Source: Colius striatus (Eukaryota; Chordata; Aves; Coliiformes; Coliidae). Taken from it: 64,000 bases of DNA. This document shows positions 10,401 to 25,400 of the stretch, in pieces. The notes below the pieces were generated by a model. That model was given only the letters and a program-made list of their open reading frames with translations, made no database searches and was not told the origin of the DNA. The position numbers and the translations under genes were made by a program. The stretch lies in assembly GCF_028858725.1 (NCBI RefSeq), contig NC_084761.1:21048501-21112500 (forward strand), given 5' to 3'. Each line of letters begins with the position of its first letter. Within the stretch, counting starts at the first letter, position 1.

Positions 10401-13400
10401 CACTGGCAAGCACTTAATAGACTACCTTGAAAATGTTCATCATCCTCACCCATATTTTGTGGTGCAGGAAGGCTTATCTTTAATCACTTAAGAGCTACAT
10501 GAACACAGCCTTGCAACAATATTTTCAGCAAACTTCAGAACTTTTGTACGTGTGTACAGGAACAATAACATCAGTTACACGTATTAGTATTAGGTGACTG
10601 TGTTGCCTGTTACCTCAAATATTGATTTTAAGCATCCCTATAGTCTAAGTATCTGAAAAAAAGCAATTTACCAGTTCTTAGATTTAGTAGTGTATGGAAT
10701 TTATCTTCTCTTTGTATACAATTGACTTGTGATTCATTTATAGTTGAAAAAAACCCTACTACCTGAACTGTAACAGGGTGAAGGTAGTTGATGTAAGCAA
10801 GAACACGTCACTTCAGGTAAGTGGGCCAGAACGACCAAAGCCATGCTTTAAAATGAACCATCAGCAAATCTTGTTACAATAAATTTACATGATGTAGTTG
10901 CCCTTGCAGGAACCACAAATGGAATATCAATCTTGTGTCAGCCCTGTACATTTGAGAATGGCTAGTGTTTATGTTCAGTAATGTGGATGGATTCTGTAAA
11001 CAACATGTTGCAAAGGTACAGAAAAATTAAATGCAGTATGAAGTACAGGTACCACAATCACAAACAGTAAAAGACTGCTCCAGTGGATGATGGTGGGACT
11101 CCAGTGGTTCCTACAGAGTTGCTGAATGGCTGAATTTAACCTATAGTTTGCAACTCAGTGTACTGACTGGGAAAAGACTCAGCCAAGCTCTTTGGATCAG
11201 TAAACAGGACTGGACTTACCTATCTGGGAGCCTGTGGCTGCACACTCTGGAGAGCCAACCTTCCTTCCAGAGAGTCTGTGCTCTGGTGAGGCACTGGTGC
11301 CAGCTGCAAGGTCATCAGGTAGAGCAGTTAACAGCAAGTGTACTGGAGACTTTGCTCTATATCTCTCCTCACAAAAGACTTTCTTGGGGGAGGATGTATA
11401 AGGAGCTGGTGAGAAGATGGATGCACCTCCTAGGAGAAATCCAGGCGAAGAACAGTGAGCACACATCTGAAAAGAAACTCTCATATCAGCTTTGACATTA
11501 CTTCTGGAACAGTTATGGGGTTGGGTTTCCTTCATTGCACTCTCATCCTTTCCATTCCTTATTAGTAGTAGTCAAGGCAGCAGGTGACTACAACCTCTTT
11601 GAAAAACATGCCTGTTTCTGTGAAAGTGATAATCATGTGAAGAATGGCCAGTAAACATGCCTAGGAGAAAGTAAAGCCTGCTTTTTTCTGCTTGCTACTC
11701 ACTTCCAATTTGCTTCTAAAACAGCCTGATAGGAGTAGCATGGCTGGTAACAACCCAAGACTTTATGTTACTGCTGATTTGGATTTCATTATTAGGTATA
11801 AGAAACAGAAAAAATAACATTGCTTATGTAGGTCTACCATTTCCCTCCTTTCCAATAACTGATTGATAAGCTTTTGATTCCTGGTATAGAGAGAGTTGTA
11901 AGGAATAGGGACAAGATATACAAGAAATATGCAACCAACAGATTATGTAACATACTTTCATATGTATGCCACACAGTATCTGTGTAAAACAAAGAGGTTT
12001 CATGCGACTCATGAGAGGACCATTCACTTCAGTTCTCTTTTTCTTCTTGTAGTCTGTTTCCTTACTCTGAACACCCCACCTGAGACATCCTGAAAATAAT
12101 TTGGGACATTTCTAACAAATTTCCCTTATTCAACTACTTCTCAAGTCTTCTGTGTAAAAAAACCACTACTTGTAGCTATTTTGGAAGCTAGGAAAAAATC
12201 CCTGGATGTTGCAGTAAGTTTGTTACAAGGCTGGCAGTAATTACATAGGAGATTTTCTTCAGATTTCTCAGAAATATAAGAAGACCCACAGTAGTTACTC
12301 CTCAGGACAGACGGAGGAGTTCTAGCCTATCTCTGAAGCATAGTGGCCTAAACACTAATAGAGAAAAAATAAATATATCAGCACTTGCAGGCAATTTTCC
12401 CAGAAAATTTACAAAATGGATAATCTATAGGCAAGAAAACAGAAGGAGGCTAAGCCTAGTATCTTCAAGCCCTGAAGCTGAAAGCCATGTCCTTATACTT
12501 CTGTTATGGTTACTAAACTCATGTCACATTTTAAAAGGTACTGACTGCTCAGTTTTTTAAAGACATTATCAGAATTTGCAATGGTCTGATTCCACTCAAA
12601 AGCATTTCTATATTTAGATATCTGAATAGAGATTTCAAGAACCTAAACTTAGGCAACAAAAATTTGACAATATTATCCATGAAAATTACAAAAGACTATC
12701 ACTATTCATGAAAAATTATTATGGAAGATATCAATTTTAGGCATGCTAGTAGCAGCCTCTGTGGACCTGATTTGCAACAAGATGTAGTAATTTTTTTTGT
12801 AACAAGATGTAATAATAAGATGTAATTTTGCAACAATTTGTAATAAGTGCAATAGAGACTTTGCAATCGCAACTGCTACAAGGTATCTGAGTAAATGACC
12901 TAAGAAAACAGGCTATATTTGGACAATACTTTTTGTAATGTTCCAGTTTAATATCAATATGGCCAATTCGTCCTCAAGTGCAGATAATGAACACTTACCA
13001 AGGAATGTGAAGGGCAGAGTGAGGCCTTGGGACTGAGGGCCTGCAGTATGTAGGTATGAAGGCTCCCTGAAAGGAAAATGATGGTAAAACTTGCATTCTG
13101 GAAGCATTATGCTAAGTTCTGGCAAAGCTAGACAGCCTTCCCAGTCAGAATGTGAAGCTCTCATATGTAATCTCCAGATCTTATACACATAAAATAAAAG
13201 CAAACAATGTAAATAAATTCCAGAGCTCTTGCTGAGAAGGATGAAAGTAACATCACAGCTCTGTTTTGTAATTCCCAGGAAGCTTTTAGCATTATGAATA
13301 AAACAACACAAGTTCAGGACTGATTCTGTATTTCAAAAAGCCTTAGAAGCCAAATCTCAATTGAGTACCTTATGAAGAAAATTACTCAGCTAAGTGAAAA

Positions 13401-16400
13401 CATTTCTCATTATCCCAAAGTATCCTTTTCCATGGTGCCTTCAGTAGCAGAGTCTCCCTGCTGTAGCCTCCTTGCACTGAAGAAAGTATCACTGTCAAAA
13501 CCATGGCAAAAGCCACACCAGTAATATTGCTACTTAAGCAGAGTGCAATGGCAGCCACATTCTAATAGTGGAGAAAAGGCATTGTAAAATTGTTTTGCAA
13601 CTTCAGTAAAAGACATCTATTAGACTTAGAGTGTATTTTAAATTACTGAAGTAATGGATGTCTTTGGGAAATAAAGGACTAGATTTACCAGGTAGCCATA
13701 CACATGGAAAAAAGACAAAAAACTTCTACTTTCAGACAATTCATGCCATTGCAATCTTCCTCCTGCTTACTCACACAACAGTGCATCTATTCAGTTTCTT
13801 CCAACCAGCTTCCAGTTATGAGGTGCTTTTTAGCCCATATTTCATCTAACAGCATCATTATGATTGCCATAACATAAACTCTTGCCTTTTCCAGGTTTGG
13901 ACCCAAGTGTTTTCTTGGGCACTGTAAAATCAGTGGGATTTGATGAGAGAATGAAAATGAATAATTATTAATTTCCAAAAACCAGATAGACTCATTTTAA
14001 GTATGAACATTGAGAGATAATTGGAAGTACTCCAGGGAAGTAAAAACTTCATTAATTTAATGTTGACCTTTTGTAGAAATGCTCCACTTCCACCAGCAGC
14101 TCTGCTATTCCACAGAATCCTGCCCTGCTAAGCATGTTTGAAACACACAAAACCTTCTTGCTCTACCATACAAAACCTTCTTGCTCTATGTCAGGGTTTG
14201 CGTGACAATCTCAGCTTTGGAACAGACAGAAAGAAAAAGAAAGCAAGATTTTATAACACTTGCTATTTATCATCTTCTGTTCTCATATGGTAACTCTGGA
14301 TACAGCACAACTTTTAACTAAGGCACTGGGAACACCAGAAAAAAACACTCCGAACTTCATCTCAGTTTTCATGGAAGAAAACCAACAAAAGTCTTAGCTG
14401 TCCTGAAGCTACCTAGAACCATCTTGTTTCAGCTTTCGTATACCACTTACATACCTTTTGGTAAAGGTCTTCTATTTAATTAATAAATTATCCATTTAAA
14501 AGGAAATTTGTTAACTTCTATGGACTTCAGTCATGTCCCATGGATTACCACATTTTTCTTTGCAGAAAATGCCAAGGTGATGAACGCCTTTTGGTAATCC
14601 TCATTTAACACCAGTTCTGTGGTATGTAGAATCATGAGCTTCACAAACCTGGTCAATTAATCTTATTATTACTAATTATTCTACCTCAATTAATCTACAT
14701 CAATACTTCATTGAGTTATGTTACAATTTTGTTCTTCAAGGAGCTTCTAGTGTTTACTAGAATATGAACAGTTATCCTCATCTCAATTTTTAAATCCATT
14801 TTGTACAACTCTCTTTTTATTTCTCAAAATACTGCTTGTATCATCCTACCATATTCACTCAATTAACTTCTCTATCTGTGTTGTCCATGACCTTTTCAGA
14901 CAGGTGATTTCTTACCTCTTACAAGGATCTGACTGTAGGCTGAAGACAGCAGAGCACCCACTACTTGCATCATCTCTGTGTAGAAGGATGTAGAAAGACA
15001 ACATCAAAACTAGAACTACCAACAGCACTGACATAATCATGTACTTTGACACGCAGCTTTATATTGAGAGGAGGATTCAGCTCTGCACATGAAGACTGTT
15101 GCAAAAGAGAAAAATTCTCATAAAATCCACATGGCCTGAACCATTAAAGTTTGCAATCATATGTAGGAAAGAACAGTTTGTCCCACTGCCACAATAAATA
15201 GAGAACATAGGCAACAATCATATAGTGCAGGCTGGCAAAGGACACTCTTGATTGTCGTGCCTCCACAGAACTCTATGATAGGCAAAGTCAAGGTAGGAAG
15301 AGGTAGCACATTTACTACTTGAAAAATCAGACAGACAGACCAACTTATGTGCATGAATCCTTTTCTTGGTTGTGAAACAGAAGCTTCTGTATTTAGGCTG
15401 TCAAAAATTTGCATGTTGATAACGGGCAGATCTTCTGTTCAATAAAAACATGGAAAAAGCAGAAAACCCCAGAATACATAGGATATTTGGACTGATATGA
15501 TTCTGTTCCACCAGTATGTATTGTGTGAGAAGTATCATGTAAACAAAATCTGATCCCAATTGAAGTCCACAAGTTGTATTTTCCCTTAGGAAATATCCTT
15601 ATGTTCTGGATTAGAAACATCAGAATTTGTGTTGTATTGATTTTTCAACTTTATGTACCACTGTTACTGTAATGTGCTTGGTAAAAAACCAATTGCTTGA
15701 TTCAATAACGAGAGAAGGGATATTTACATAAGACAAAAAAAGGAATTATAAATGAAAATGAAGCAGAAATGCCAAAAACCAAACAATAAAGACAAATGGA
15801 ATAGTCACCTTCTATTTCCTTACCACCTAAAGCATCTGAGGAACCTGGCAAACAACAGAAGCTTCGGAAGATTTAAGATTATCTCAAGCATAATCATAAA
15901 CCCAACACTCTTGCAAAAAGGCATTCTATACTGCTCCTGAAGCACATGGATAGCCAGATTGTAGTTTTAGGCAGTACGAATACACAGCACACAACAGAAA
16001 CAAGAATGTATTACTCTTACACTGTATTCCTCATGGTTGTTAGTGGTGATTTTCTCGCAACACTGCTGTCATCCTTGCCAAGATTGACAGAGGGAATGTT
16101 GTTGTCTGAGCTTCTTAATTCTTGAAGAATCCTCTTCAGATCCTGCAGTGGTTCTTCATTCAAAATGCCCAGCTTGGAATGCATCTGAAATAAAATAATT
16201 CAGATACAAAGTATTTATAGAGGCATCCTCTTCTCCAATTCTTACCTATACTCATCCAAAGTCACATGTTTTTCCCCCCTCTACTCCTGTCTCACCAGAA
16301 ATAGGGCAGATTTTTGTAACTCTAGTTAATAAGTGTTGGAGACTAGATTATGGTAACTTGAAGACTGTCAAAATACTCTCTGAATATGATTGCACTCATA

Positions 16401-19400
16401 ACTGGAAAGTTATCTGACAGACATGTGTAAAGCAAATAATCACGACTGAGGCAGAACACAGTTAACATCTGTGTATTGAATAAATGTTATGAAAAGGTTA
16501 CAGCTACTGTTTCAAGGTAAAAAACATTAATGTACACCTTTAATTTGGAAAGCTCCACCCCCCAATACAACCATTACTTTCTTTGGTACTCAGAACCAAT
16601 AACCTTTGCTTGTGGGACACTTGTTTTCTCTTTTTTAACCTGTGATCCCAGGTATGTACAGTACACAAACACAGCTCTGAGGACAGATACACTAGTATAT
16701 CTTTCTAGCCACTTATTTCTGTAACAACTGCAGATTCTGTAACAATATCTGCAAATACAAACCCCTTCACTGTCACAGCCATACTTTTGAGTGCAATATT
16801 ATTCTCATTTTCTTGACCAAGACTTGAGGCAAAAGCCTGGTTCAAATAATCCTTTCTCTGAAGAACTGGATTTTTCAGACTACTCAGCACTTGACATATT
16901 CATAGCACTGCTCTCACTGACCTGTGCTTCATCTGTGGATGGAACTGCCTAAAAACAATTTGCTATCATGATTTCATTGGAAAAAAATATCATTTCCAAC
17001 AGGAACACATTAGTTTCAGCAGAGGTTATGTGGGGAATAAATACAGGTCAATATGACATGGAGTCAGACCAAATCCTTTCCCACATTCTGTCTGAGAAAC
17101 CAGGCTACTGAGCAGATAAAGTCTGTCTCAAGCACTGGAGCTGCTTCATTCTGTACAATAACTTGTCATGCAGGAACCATGAAGATTCAAGTAGACCTAG
17201 AATCAAGTTCTACTACAACCTCTTAAGTCCTCATCATGGTACTAGATGAAAAATTGGTCCTTCTTCTTTCTTTATCCTCAGAAGAATAAATTAACTCAAA
17301 AAAAGAGAATGGGAGCACCTGATGCTGCAGGGATTTCACAGCATTCACTATTCTTTGTTCTTTGATGTAAATGCTTGTCACCACATCAGAAAGTAAACCA
17401 GAAAATGCATCTGAGATATATCTGCTAGGAGACTAAGTTGTAGTCTCCTACAGATTCTGAGGTAAAAATAAATGAAAAGACCTCTGCTGACTGCTGTGGG
17501 AGATTAATCAGGTCTCTTTTGGAGAACTATGCAAAATCTACACAGAAAATACCAAAAACAAATTTTAAAGAAAGATTTGAGTTTATGTTTTCGGTAAAGA
17601 AAAATTAAAATGACACTAGCATTGAATTTAAATCTAAATGTAGATGTACAAAAGCAAAAGGAAGGAAGAACAATCATGTGCCTTTAAGAATAAAATTGGT
17701 CAAAATGAATGAAGGCCAACTTGGAAAAAGATTTAAGTATTAAAAGCTACTACAGATCAATCAGATGATGAAATTTATCAGGAACTACATACAAGCCTAT
17801 TTTCACTGACAAGTACAAGTGGTTTACAGCAAGTAAAGTACTAGGAAAAAAGTGAAAAACAAACTGCTTATAGATCAGCACCTTAAATTTGAATAGTTCA
17901 TAAATGATATCAGTGTAAGACATAAGATAAACTGTTATTGTCCAGTTGGTTTTTACATACATTTCATAATCAAAACAAACAAAAAATCTGAAAAGTCATA
18001 GTATATGAGAAGATACAGGAAATCACTCCATCTTTGATATTAAGAATTCACTCTTGGACACTCCTACCAGATGCAATTCCATTTAGAAATTCCATGTTAT
18101 CTTTACTCTTTGGAACATCACTGTTTTCTGTGCAGTTTCCCATTTTGAGGCAGGTACTCACATGAGTGGTACAGCTGGCCAAGTTCAGAGAAGGTGGCAG
18201 GAGAGCAGAGTGCAGATGGGAAAGAGGCACTATGTGCTGCAGCTTGCTTGAAGCAGAAGCTGATGAGTAGCCTGGGCTCTGCAGCTCCTGTGGAAAAACA
18301 GTAGCCAAGCAGAATATGCAAGCATAACTAAGCCAAACAGTTAGAGGAAGCAGCCCCTCTGCAATACGGCACCTCTTTCAGTCAGATGTTTTACAATATG
18401 CATCACTTTATTCTCAAAACACTTCCTAGTATTTATTAGGTGTACTCAGACATATTTCTTTTAGTGACTGAACTGAGTACAAGAGTGACAGTTTTGTTTA
18501 CTTTCAGAGCTTTAATGTATGCTCTGGAACCACTGAAGTGGAGGACATCTCAAGGCCACCATAAAATTAAATTGTCCCATAATTCTTGTACCACTTTTTC
18601 CCTACTTGGGTGAGAATTTATTTCACTGGAATATAAGATTCCTCACCTTTGCTGTTGTTCATATGAAGTACTTTTTGTATCACTTATGTAGACCTGTACT
18701 CTGAATGTAACATTTTTTTTCTTACTCAAAACTAGCAACTAGGAAATTTATGATCATTTATTATGACATTATGTCATTTATTTTGACAAAACTGCTGTTC
18801 CAAGTGTATCATTCATTTATAGCAGCAGTTTCATCACAGCCTTAATAGTCTATGGTTATAAATAAGGCAAAGGAATAATATTCTCTATTAAATTAAATAG
18901 TAGAGCTTGGACTAAATCTGTTGGGCAACAAAAATATTGGGCTCTCTAACAGAGATACTGGCTTTACATTACTGCCTAACTTTTCCTGTACCCTATGTTT
19001 CCCTAATGCTATACAGCTTGAGAGATGCCAATTGCATGTCTACCTTTTCTGTCCCAGATGCCTCTTGTCCATTTCTCCTTTCCCCTTGGTAACACTTCTC
19101 TTTGCTTCTTAAAAAGGATTTTTTTTTAGTGCTGCCTAACTAATTAGCACAATCAAATTAAACTCAGAGCCCTTGTTTCCAGCCTATATACAGCTTTAAA
19201 GTTGTTGGTTGTATTTCAGGCCTGAAGAAGGATGTAGGTGCCCAAAACCTTGTTTATACTTTCTGCCTCTAACACACTAGTAAAAGTCATTCTTACAGAT
19301 CTTGTCTCTCTAATTAATTTTTAATAATAATGCCATGAAAAATCCTAGCTTTTATTTGCCTAGGGTTGTGTCACTGAAATCAAAGCTTAGCAGCTGAAGT

Positions 19401-22400
19401 ATATGATCCAATATTCTTGTAGCTCTTTTCCTGCATATAGCACTTCAAAGTAACTGAGGTTATGGACATGACTCATCCAGTAATGAGGTATTCTATGCAT
19501 AAGAGCTTTTCAGAACACAAACTTTTTAGAGTACTTTGCAATAAACAGGATTAACCTAAAGTCAGGACACAAAGTAAATGAATCTTAACTTTATACTCAT
19601 GCTTCTCAGTAATGTACTTACTTTTACATCTAAAGTATGTTGCAGTCTGAAGCGCATCGCTTCTTGTTCCTGATGCTGGATTATGCACTGACATTCTGCA
19701 AATTGCATGGATGCCTGTTAGAGAGGATAAAAGAGACATAAATTAGTTTTGTGTATTAGAGAATCACAGAATGGTGGGGTTGGAAGGGACCTCTAGAGAT
19801 AATTTAGTCCAACCCCCTTGCTCAAGCAGGTCCACCTAGACCGGGTCACACAGGAATGTGTCCAGGTGGGTTTTGAAAACCTCAAGAGAAGGAGACTCCA
19901 CACACTCCCTGGGCAGCCTGTGCCAGGGCTCCCTCACCCTCACAGTAAAAAAGCTTTTCCTTAAGTTTAAGTGAAACTTTTTGTATTCCAGCTTATGCCC
20001 ATTACCCCTTGTCCTGTCACTGCAGACAACAGGAAAAAGTGCCACCCCATCTTCTTGTCAAACATTTTTTAAATACTTGTAAGTGCTAATGAGATTTGCC
20101 CTTAGTCTTCTCTTCCTTAGGCTAAAAAACCCCAGGTCCCACAGCCTTTCCTCATAGGAAAGATGTTACAGTCCTTTGGTCATCTTGGTAGCCCTGCACT
20201 CAACCCTCTCACTCCATTCAGATGAAACTGTACAATCTTTACTAATGTCCAAGAACTGTTAGTGCTAGTTTTCAGTGAGTACCTGCCTTCATCTTGTCTC
20301 TGACAGCTGACTAAAAGTGTGAACAATGACATATACTACAAAGAAATTCAAGTTTCCAGTGCCAAGCATTTAAAGTAAGAAATGTCACATTTGGGTGGAG
20401 GTATCACATTTACTTTTAATTATTTCTCTAAAGTAATAAAGTGATTTGAGAACAACACCTTACATGGAAATTTACCTCCTGAAGAACTAGACTTCAGAGT
20501 AATTGAAAAGGATTCTTCCTTCTGGACAAGCAGCAGTATACGTGTAGGGTACCTGGGATCTATGTTTCAGTCTGACCAAAATGTATAATCTAGCTTTAAG
20601 AGTCAGGTATGTGAGCAACAGAAACTTCAAATGAAAAAAGGCATATACAACAACACGATGTTCTTATAAATTTCCCTCCTCCTCAGGGACCCACAGCTAG
20701 CTGACTAAGGCCACCAGAACAGGCCAGAACAAGTGTATTGAGTCAGTGTGTGCCAACACTTAGTCCAATGGAGCCCCTGCTATGTTGAATAAGTCACTCT
20801 CACCAGAGAAAGGAGAGTTGCCAAGCCAGTGGAAGGTCAATCTGCGGTTTGGAAAGTCAATCTGCCTTAAATGTCTTGCAGTTTGTATTTCCCTGAACTA
20901 TTAAAGAGTAAATCAAGAACTCTCTTAATGATAATAGGTGCCTTTCAGCATTAAAAAACCAGAAGACAGCCTTAACTATAGGTGTCTCTTCAGATAAGTA
21001 TATTACAATACATGTACATGGACATACTAAATACCACCTCAGCAAGAGGTCAGGATGCTTCTCTTCCCAGCTGTAGAGGAAAGCACCTAGAAGTCTCTCT
21101 GAACTGAAAGCTACCTTAAATTACCTTATCAAGGGCTATCTCCATCTTAGATATTTTTTCTTTCAGATGTTTGCCTTGTGATCTCAGGATCTCCAGTTCT
21201 CCAGTAATCTTGGTATTTTCTGCTGTAATGTAGCTCAATTCTTGACTTAGTTTAATATTTTCTTCTCTGAGGCAATGCTTCTCCTGAATTTAAGATGAGA
21301 AAAACAAAGTACAAGTAAAAAAAATTCAAACTACCTATATTATACATGTTCACAGAATCACAGAATGGTAGGGTTGGAAAGGACCTTTAGAGATCATCTA
21401 GTCAAGCCCCCTAATAAAGCAGGTCCACCTAGATCAGGTCTCATAGGACACATTTTCATTTACTGCATTTTTTTTTCTCTTTGAAAGATCTGAATTAACC
21501 TTTCAAAAGCTTAGCTACTGCATCTTGCAGAAATATGAGGTTTTGCAACAATAAGACAGGTCTTATAAAGAAAACTCCAGCTAAACTGGTCTCAATGAAA
21601 CAAAATCTCAGATTTTAGATCCATTTTGAAACAGGAATTTTAAACTTCAGGATCCACAGGATCCAAAAACGGTGAAAATGGAGGACAGGTTATAGTGAAC
21701 AGATATAAATGATAACAAACTCCAGCTATTGCTAACTGAATGATTTCTTTGTCACAGAAATTTGACATATCAAGTTTCCAAGCAGAACTGCAAAGTATTT
21801 TAAAAATAATTGGTATGTAAGAGCCTGATTCTCATTGAAACTAGTACTATTCCTTCATGGAGAGCAAATATAAATGAAAACCTGTCTTTACTCTGAAGGC
21901 TAATTTATGTAGTGAAGACATTTCCTGAAACAGACAAGTGAGAGGACTTGGAAGGTGTCTTTAAGAGTAAAACTCTCTTTGGTCTTTCTTGGGCTAAATG
22001 CTTTTGGCCATGCATTTCTCCAAAGGTTTCTTTTTCCCTAAATACAGTTAAATACTTTTCCATGGATATCTTACAACCTTAGCTGCCTGTGTCATTGCTT
22101 CTTCCAATAATTTAATCTTGCTCTGTAATGCATCAATCTGTCCTCTCTTGGCTGTGATCTGCTTCTGCATTCCCACTGCAACTTTCATAGCTGTAAAAGA
22201 CAAGATAATTCTCAATGAACAAAATTGACTTTGCATTCTCAGTTTTGACAAAAGCCACTGGAAATCAGTTTTCAGCAATATATTACAATAAGTGAGTTGA
22301 ACCAGGATCCCATAGTTAAACCACCCATTGGAATCAGTTGAAGTTTTGTCCAAGGTAGTGGCACCAGACTCATCAGACACACAAGACAAGGAGACAGCAT

Positions 22401-25400
22401 TCCCTGGAAATAGGCATAAAGATCATTTGAGTAAACTCAACTCATGGCTTAAGTTGTACAGTATGTAGTAAATGGTAAAAAAACCCCCATGTTATTCACT
22501 GCAATGTTTATTTATTTCACAGAATACCTGGAATATTATTACAGCAACTATTCAGGGATCAATACTTACAAAAATCCTCTTGTTAAAGACAAACATACAT
22601 CATTTTTGGGAAGTTACATCCATGATTACCATTGCCATCATATCCCTCCATAGTTTTTAGAGCAGTCCTGGTCTGTTCCACTTCAGCTTCGGCAGATTTC
22701 AGCTGCATTTTCAGTCTGTTTGCAGTATTTTCCATCTCCTTGATTTTGTCCCGGTAATTCCTCTTCAAATCTCCAAATCCCTCTGGTGAGAGTAAAATTG
22801 AAATTATAGTGACAAAAATTATCATTATTCCAGACTAAAATTACTGATCTGTTGCCCACTCTCTTTAAAGAAGTTTTAGATATGCAGATAGTTAGAGATA
22901 AAGCAAATAACATCCACTGCTAACAAATGCACAACTAGTAGCTATTAGTCCTGCATGTCAGCAAAAGCTTCAGTTTCACCAGAAAGAAATGTGTTTCTTG
23001 ATTGCTCACCAAAGCAATAGTTCAAGAAAGCCATCTAAATCCACATTTCTCAGTTCCTGCTGCTATACACAGCTGCATACTGCAAAAGTGAAGTGAGCGT
23101 TAAGAAAGTGAAAGTGAGATATAGCATTTTACCCTGGCTATTTTTCTCTCCAGCCACACTTACAATTGGACTTAGGTCTGAACTGATCTAAAATGTCAAG
23201 CATTTCCCTGCAACACTGCTTCTCAGCTCTGTTTCTTGTATCCCTCTTCAACTCCTCTTGTGGCATCCATACTGCTACAAGCCAGCCAACTCTGTAGACT
23301 CTATCAACAGCCTGGCCCTAATTCCCCTATGGTTGTTCACTTGGATAAGCCTTTCCAAAACCTCGTTCACCCTGACGGTACTATACAAACCTAAGGCAGA
23401 TCTCTGTAAAGTCACAAATCTCATTATAAAATTTATTGACTTTAGAAGTACAACTGAGTTGCAAAGAAATAAATGTTTCCAATGACTACTTTATGAATAA
23501 AGTAAGGAGTGTGTAGAGAACGAAGCATGTGAACAGCATCATTTGGCTGGTTGCAGGGCAGATTTAACAGAGGATTGCCCTGAATTTTGGTGGTTGCCTT
23601 GGGTCCAGCCCCTAATTTTGCAATTTAAAAAAAATGTTATCTTGATCAGCTTCCCCACATACTAGTTGTGAAAACAGCAGAGATAGAAGGTATTTTTAAA
23701 TAACATTGTAGCAAAACTGCAATGAAACAGAAACAAAGTTCCACAGTAATTTGACCACAGGTGTTTAAATGGATCCACTAGTGCTCTTAAATATCACTGA
23801 GGAAATAGTGGCCAAGTTTCTGTTCTGTGATCTACCAGAACTGCTTCTTTGGTCTCCAGAATCAGGCAGTTCAGGTATTTTTGCTCAGGGTAGTGAGAGA
23901 CTGCCAGAAAGACTGCATTCCTATCTTTCTATGCCAGAATCCCAAACCACGACATAGGTCTCCAAAGCAATCTGACCATCCCGTGCTGGCAGGGACGCTT
24001 CAGCTGTGCCAGCAGCCCTATTTGGATTCAGCAAAAGAGCTGCTCTTTTATTTTTAACATCAGCCCTATTTAGCAGCTATCAGAGCTAAGTTAAGTTGAG
24101 GCTGCCTACCTGCAAGGCCAGCTAGCTCACTCCGACTGGCTTGGAGCTCATTCATTAGCTGGTCTTTTTCCAGTTTCATATCATTAAGTGCAGGGAGCCT
24201 CTCAGTGCATATGTTAACTAGTTTAACCTTTTCCAGTTCCAGTCCACTCAATCTGGCCTTCATTTCATGTAGTCTGACTTCTTTCTCATCCTTTGCAACC
24301 TACTTAATTAAAAAACAATAGTAACTACATGTAACATACATAATGATATACAATCATGACAAAGATGTGCAGATACAATCACTTGATAACTCATTTGTCA
24401 GAGCACACTTTGGGGCAAGAAAGAAAAACAGGGTAAAAGAAGCAAATTACTTTTGTGAAAATTGCTAATCCAATCAAAAATGGTACAACAGGAATTGATC
24501 TGATGACTTTACAGCATGTTTAATCTTACAAAGTGTATGATATGACAATTATTTCCACTCTTTTGTAGTAGACCCTCCATATTCACTCCTAATACTCAAC
24601 TGTCTTTTCACAGAACACGACGAAATTCCTGATCTGGAGTGATTTTTTTCTGAAGGTGCTGACCTCTGTAAGACTACCATACCCTGTCATTCCTGCCTGA
24701 GAAATAACCACTTACAGTGTCCTCACTTTGGAATTCTGAGTGTTCACTGTATGTTATGTCTCAGTAACACTTTGTATTTCTAATTCTGTTTCTGGTGAAG
24801 ACAATTGTATTGCAGAGGTCAGCGTGTTATATTCTAGCTCTCACAAGCCTTTTGGCAATTGCTTTTCCCCAGTGAATTATTCATTTTTGGTGGTAATGTG
24901 GTAATATTATTCATCTCTGCTCACTAACTCTTTTCAGTGCTGTTAGGATTCAAGGTGCATTACCTGACCTGTTTTAAAACCACAGCATTAGCACATTAAG
25001 ACACAAACTTAAAAGAGAAAGTACTTACTGTTTTACAGAGACATAAATCCAGCATCATTTACACACCTTAAGTTGTTCTACTTTGAATTTCCAATCATTC
25101 ATTTCCTTTATAAGCTGAGATTTCTCAACTTCCATTGTTCCAGCAGTTCGACTGTGCTGTCCTACAATCTGGGTCAGGTTATCAATTTGCTTTTGGAAGG
25201 TCTCAGTAATTCTTTCCTTCTCCAGCACCTGCAGTTTCAGTGTTTCACATTGTGACTGTACATCGTGAAAATGGCCTTCTCCATTCTTTAAATGCTGGAG
25301 CTCCTGCATCCCACTGCCAAGCTGTGAATGTAGCTTCTTGATTTCCTTGTTGGTAACTCCAAGGGCACCGTCTTTCTCTTGCAGGCAGGCCATCAGATTT

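Noticed and set aside
11430-11473. Upstream acceptor (TTTTCAG) for CCDC158 exon 18 that would extend the exon with [12 protein letters not shown]
   Set aside because: Its phase does not fit exon 17; the TTTCTCCTAG acceptor at 11430 gives an in-phase join and the better human alignment.
12913-12998. Continuation of the exon 17 frame beyond 12999 ([13 protein letters not shown])
   Set aside because: The consensus donor TTG|GTAAGT at 12998 and the phase of exon 18 end the exon before it.
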